From positions 1-35,108 of the forward strand of contig JACRAR010000082.1 of assembly GCA_016234745.1 (NCBI GenBank): a stretch of 35,108 nt of DNA, read 5' to 3'. Below are positions 32,570 to 35,108 of the stretch, piece by piece. The notes under the pieces were generated by a model that was not told the origin of the DNA, ran no database searches, and saw nothing but the letters and a program-made list of their open reading frames with translations. The translations under genes were made by a program, and so were the position numbers. The stretch is from Betaproteobacteria bacterium (GTDB lineage: Bacteria; Pseudomonadota; Gammaproteobacteria; Burkholderiales; Rhodocyclaceae). Position 1 is the first letter of the stretch; each line of letters starts with the position of its first letter.

Positions 32570-33547
32570 GTGAAGATAAGGACAGCCGGCATCGCCGTTC
32601 TCCCGTGGTTGATTATTGCGGGATTGCTTTACGCAGGCATGTTCATCAAGCCGAAGGAGATGGGGAAAAGCATTGACACTCCGCCGATCGAACATCGAGA
32701 CAGCTTTTACGACGTTGCACTGCCGATCCCGAATGTGATTTGGGCAGTTGGGACAAACGGAAAGATCGTGCGTAGCGACGATACTGGGAAAACTTGGCTA
32801 GCCCAGCGCTCACAAGTCGCAATAAATCTGCAATCGATTGCCGTCTGGGACGATCGCCGAGCCGTTGCCGTCGGAAACGAGGGGGTGACGATCATCACGC
32901 GCGACGGTGGCAATTCTTGGTCAGAGGTCAAGGTTCCGTTGTCTTCAGTTTCGAATAAGCTGATCCGGGTCCGGACTGCGGGGGATGGGATCGCATGGGC
33001 AGTCGGAGAAATGGGAACGGTGCTTCACACATCGGATTTTGGTGCGACCTGGACCCGTGCCTCACAGGAACAGGATACCGCGTGGAACGACATTGGCATG
33101 ATTGGGCGGAAAGGATGGATTGTCGGTGAGTTCGGAAAAATTATGATTACCGATGATGCGGGAAAGACGTGGGCGGCAGTGAATAGTCCAGTTAAAACGA
33201 GTCTGATGTCGGTCGCATTCAATGACGAATCGAATGGAATAGCAGTAGGGCTGGAAGGAGCAGTCTTGACTACTGCCGATGGCGGAAAGTCGTGGAAGGA
33301 ATCCCCAAGAGTCACTACTGAGCACCTTTTCGACGTGATCTCGGACCGTACGACGTGGTGGGTCGTCGGAGACAAAGGCGTCCTCTTGAGCGGAGATATG
33401 GCCTCAGGCACTTGGAAGCGCTCGCAGATTTCACCGCGAAATCTCTCGTGGAATACGAAAGTACAAAAGATGGGAGACCGTCTGTACTTTGCCGGGGCTA
33501 GTCTAGGCATGCTGGAGCACAGTAATTGGAGTGTTTTCGGTAATTGA
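32570..33547 (+). CDS. YCF48-like beta-propeller protein
   Basis: A 325-residue protein with one N-terminal membrane helix or signal (IAVLPWLIIAGLLYAGMF) and repeated blades of the YCF48/BNR type: VGTNGKIVRSDDTGKTW, VGNEGVTIITRDGGNSW, VGEMGTVLHTSDFGATW, VGEFGKIMITDDAGKTW, VGLEGAVLTTADGGKSW. In phototrophs YCF48 helps assemble photosystem II. In non-phototrophic degraders such genes occur with RND, DUF1302 and DUF1329 genes, suggesting a periplasmic assembly or transport role; no RND gene is present here. GTG 32570 is preferred to TTG 32549 because GGAG lies about 9 nt before it and the protein then starts just before the helix. Confidence 0.78.
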   Translation: MKIRTAGIAVLPWLIIAGLLYAGMFIKPKEMGKSIDTPPIEHRDSFYDVALPIPNVIWAVGTNGKIVRSDDTGKTWLAQRSQVAINLQSIAVWDDRRAVAVGNEGVTIITRDGGNSWSEVKVPLSSVSNKLIRVRTAGDGIAWAVGEMGTVLHTSDFGATWTRASQEQDTAWNDIGMIGRKGWIVGEFGKIMITDDAGKTWAAVNSPVKTSLMSVAFNDESNGIAVGLEGAVLTTADGGKSWKESPRVTTEHLFDVISDRTTWWVVGDKGVLLSGDMASGTWKRSQISPRNLSWNTKVQKMGDRLYFAGASLGMLEHSNWSVFGN

Positions 33548-33745
33548 AGGCACGAAATCGATGGACAGTGCAAATCGAGAACTAAAGCGGAAGAGGGGAA
33601 TAGAGAAACGCCAACGGAAAGTGATGGGATGAGTGGTCGAAGTTACCTTTGGAACTAACAAGGCCGAAGCTACCAACATGTCACGCCGAACGGCGAAAGA
33701 ATGGGGGATAACAATTGTCTGTGAAACCATTTTTCAGGAATAAGA

Positions 33746-33835
33746 ATGGCGTATTCGAAACGTTGTCTGGGATCTATCATGAGGCTCCTCCTAGCCGTCG
33801 CGCTTGTCATTGTTGTGAGCGACGTTATGGCATGA
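33746..33835 (+). pseudogene. Isolated signal-peptide-like frame
   Basis: An ATG at 33746 opens 29 codons ending at TGA 33833-33835. The product contains MRLLLAVALVIVVSDVMA, a convincing signal peptide with a cleavage-like end, but nothing follows it. Its stop overlaps the first copy of the duplicated DUF1329 start sequence. It looks like the 5' end of an exported-protein gene cut off by a rearrangement; which gene is unknown, though a DUF1302 gene is plausible given the fragment 70 bp downstream. Confidence 0.35.
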
Positions 33836-33849
33836 ACATCACGAAAGTA
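33827..33849 (+). repeat. Direct repeat, copy 1 of the DUF1329 start sequence
   Basis: ATGAACATCACGAAAGTA at 33832-33849 is identical to the first six codons of the DUF1329 gene (33980-33997). Extending 5 bp upstream gives 23 bp with one mismatch. Here the frame continues for only 20 codons (to TAG near 33892). Confidence 0.8.
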
Positions 33850-33908
33850 TTCCTTCCAAAGCATTCTAAATACCCCGGACAGGTAGAGCGGTAGCCAAAC
33901 TCTGCTAG

Positions 33909-33962
33909 GTGTATTTCAAGAATAGCAAACAGTTCTCGATCCGCGTGACGAGACAATTCTAG
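33909..33962 (+). pseudogene. C-terminal remnant of a second DUF1302 gene
   Basis: The frame reads VYFKNSKQFSIRVTRQF then TAG (33960-33962). The DUF1302 protein encoded at 28694-30397 ends GYFAHNNQAVIRVTRQF, so the last seven residues are identical and the rest is alignable. An in-frame TAG at 33906 and an apparent one-base shift (CTGCTAGGT just before) end the similarity upstream. This is the tail of a lost DUF1302 paralogue directly ahead of the DUF1329 gene, matching the usual DUF1302-DUF1329 order. Confidence 0.65.
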
Positions 33963-33974
33963 TCAAAGGAGCAA

Positions 33975-33997
33975 ATGGTATGAACATCACGAAAGTA
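33975..33997 (+). repeat. Direct repeat, copy 2 (DUF1329 start)
   Basis: Second copy of the sequence at 33827-33849, containing the real start codon of the DUF1329 gene. The two copies are 148 bp apart and bracket the DUF1302 remnant. Confidence 0.8.
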
Positions 33998-34981
33998 ATC
34001 AAGGCATCTGCGTCGGGCGCAGCATTTGCGCTGATAGTTTCTTTAGGGAACTCGGTTGTAGCTAAGGAGCTTCCCGCAGGCACCGTAATTTCTAAAGCCA
34101 ACATTGATGCGATCAAGAACGATACCTTCGAGGGCCACAGAGTTGCTGATCTGCTCACGGAGCGAACGGAATGGCAAGTAAGAAGCCATAATCTCCAGAT
34201 TAAGCTGCGTAATTCGGAGCCGTTGGAACTGGATCCGAAGTATACCGAAGCCACGAAGAAATATTCCAAGAACGTGAAATACGATCCGAAGACCAAGGAA
34301 GTCATAGGATGGATAGCCGGCATGCCGTTTCCTAATGTATCGCCCGACGACCCAGACGCTGGAGCGAAGCTCGTTTGGAATAGATATCTAGGATTTCCAG
34401 TAGGAGACGCCATCAATTACAGCAAGTTTGCATTCTTACTTATCGATGGCAACACTGGTCTCGAGCGCGTCCAGCATTGGGTCCTGACGCGTTATATGAT
34501 GAAAGGTCGGCTGACTGGCGAAACCGTAGAGGGAGATGGAAGCATTCTGTCGAACACACTGTTGTTCGCAACTTACCCGCAGGACATTAAAGGGCTGGGA
34601 ACATTTACGACGCGATACGATAGCCCGAAGGTGGAGGATCAATGGGCGTACATTAAGTCCATGCGGAGAATCCGCCGACTATCTGGCGGTTCCTGGATGG
34701 ATCCGATTGGTGGTACCGATCAACTGAACGATGACGTGGAAAACTGGAATGCCAGACCATCGTGGTATAACGGTTTCAAACTGGTCGGAAAGCGCTGGAT
34801 TCTTGCAATTGCGCATACCAGTGCGGGGAAGGGAAAATCTACGCGGGGTTCATGGAACAACGTTGCTGATTCTAAAAAGAACACAATGGAGGAGTTCCCA
34901 TACGTTGATCTGAAAACTGCACCTTACTGGAATCCCAATGCCGAATGGGAACCTAAGGAAGTTTATATTAGGCTCAATTAG
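33980..34981 (+). CDS. DUF1329-family exported protein, probably truncated
   Basis: A 333-residue protein with a signal peptide (basic start, core SGAAFALIVSLGNSVVA, then KELPAG). It matches DUF1329, a LolA/LolB-like fold found with DUF1302 proteins in degraders of hydrophobic compounds and thought to act in outer-membrane lipid or substrate traffic. Visible family elements are IAGMPFPNVSPDDPDAGAK, seen as GMPFP and DDPDAG, and SMRRIRRLSGGSWMDP. Family members usually run to about 450 residues and continue past the EPKEVY segment; this one stops four residues later (IRLN). A transposase-like frame begins within 20 bp, so loss of the C-terminus by insertion is likely. The start at 33980 has AAAGGAG about 8 nt upstream. 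Confidence 0.75.
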   Translation: MNITKVIKASASGAAFALIVSLGNSVVAKELPAGTVISKANIDAIKNDTFEGHRVADLLTERTEWQVRSHNLQIKLRNSEPLELDPKYTEATKKYSKNVKYDPKTKEVIGWIAGMPFPNVSPDDPDAGAKLVWNRYLGFPVGDAINYSKFAFLLIDGNTGLERVQHWVLTRYMMKGRLTGETVEGDGSILSNTLLFATYPQDIKGLGTFTTRYDSPKVEDQWAYIKSMRRIRRLSGGSWMDPIGGTDQLNDDVENWNARPSWYNGFKLVGKRWILAIAHTSAGKGKSTRGSWNNVADSKKNTMEEFPYVDLKTAPYWNPNAEWEPKEVYIRLN

Positions 34982-34999
34982 CGAATGATGTTGTTGAAC

Positions 35000-35108
35000 T
35001 CATACCCTGGCGGCGAGAGCGAGCAACTGCGCGGGTTCCGGATTGAATCCTGGCGACCGGTCGAGGGCCCTGAACCATCCGAGGTAATTGGCGAGATATT
35101 TTGTGGCA
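35000..35108 (-). mobile_element. 3' end of a transposase-like gene (insertion sequence edge)
   Basis: The minus strand from the window edge reads ATKYLANYLGWFRALDRS followed by PAQLLALAARV and a TGA at 35000-35002. The YLANYLGWFRALDR pattern resembles C-termini of DDE transposases, perhaps of the IS1595/ISXO2 kind. Only 35 codons are in the window, so the family is uncertain. The end of the element probably lies between about 34970 and 34999, inside or just after the DUF1329 frame. G+C is higher than in the DUF1329 gene next to it. Confidence 0.5.

Noticed and set aside
33639-33740. Short open frames between the YCF48-like gene and the signal-peptide frame
   Set aside because: Several short frames exist, none with a ribosome-binding site or recognisable product. 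The stretch is treated as non-coding or decayed.

Overview
The window reads as chromosomal DNA of a betaproteobacterium, most likely a metabolically versatile Rhodocyclales/Azoarcus-Thauera-type organism. This is inferred from high G+C in the first half, an acetophenone/acetone-carboxylase-like operon, assimilatory nitrate genes under sigma-54/NtrC-type signals, and DUF1302/DUF1329/YCF48 genes seen in degraders of hydrophobic compounds. No rRNA or taxonomic marker is present, so the assignment is tentative. There are no tRNAs and no CRISPR.

Region 1 (1-16.8 kb, high G+C) is a ketone-activation locus. A minus-strand operon encodes two HyuA-type ASKHA ATPase subunits, a small zinc-ribbon subunit and a HyuB-type subunit, in the order HyuA-gamma-HyuA-HyuB. 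It is followed by an acyl-CoA ligase and an SCP2-type thiolase. A convergently oriented acetoacetate/benzoylacetate-type CoA ligase lies beyond. Together they can be read as ketone -> beta-keto acid (ATP-dependent carboxylation) -> beta-ketoacyl-CoA -> thiolytic cleavage. A GGDEF-EAL protein and a Cache/HAMP/PAS histidine kinase sit downstream of the operon. The 413-bp region in front of the operon holds a conspicuous cluster of GTTGGA/TCCAA motifs.

Region 2 (17.2-27.6 kb) is a nitrate-assimilation operon on the minus strand: nrtA-nrtB-nrtD (ABC nitrate uptake), nirB-nirD (NADH nitrite reductase) and nasA (nitrate reductase). It is preceded by nasT (an ANTAR antiterminator protein with a degenerate receiver) and a Crp/Fnr regulator. 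The nrtA leader can be read in detail: an NtrC-like palindrome, a near-consensus sigma-54 promoter, two adjacent hexaloop hairpins with A1/G4 loops, and a long intrinsic terminator whose 5' arm overlaps the second hairpin. This is an NtrC plus antitermination switch.

Region 3 (27.6-35.1 kb, lower G+C, more repeats and remnants) looks like an acquired accessory island. It starts with a broken DUF4160 gene coupled to an intact DUF2442 gene. A plus-strand series follows: DUF1302 outer-membrane-type protein, SDR dehydrogenase, DUF336/GlcG-like protein, YCF48-like propeller and DUF1329 protein. Both DUF1302 and the SDR are preceded by sigma-54 promoters with upstream TTTCA/TGAAA inverted repeats, suggesting one enhancer-binding regulator. 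Between YCF48 and DUF1329 lie remnants including the C-terminus of a second DUF1302 gene and a duplicated DUF1329 start. The DUF1329 gene is short and abuts what looks like the 3' end of a transposase gene, so it may have been cut by an insertion sequence.
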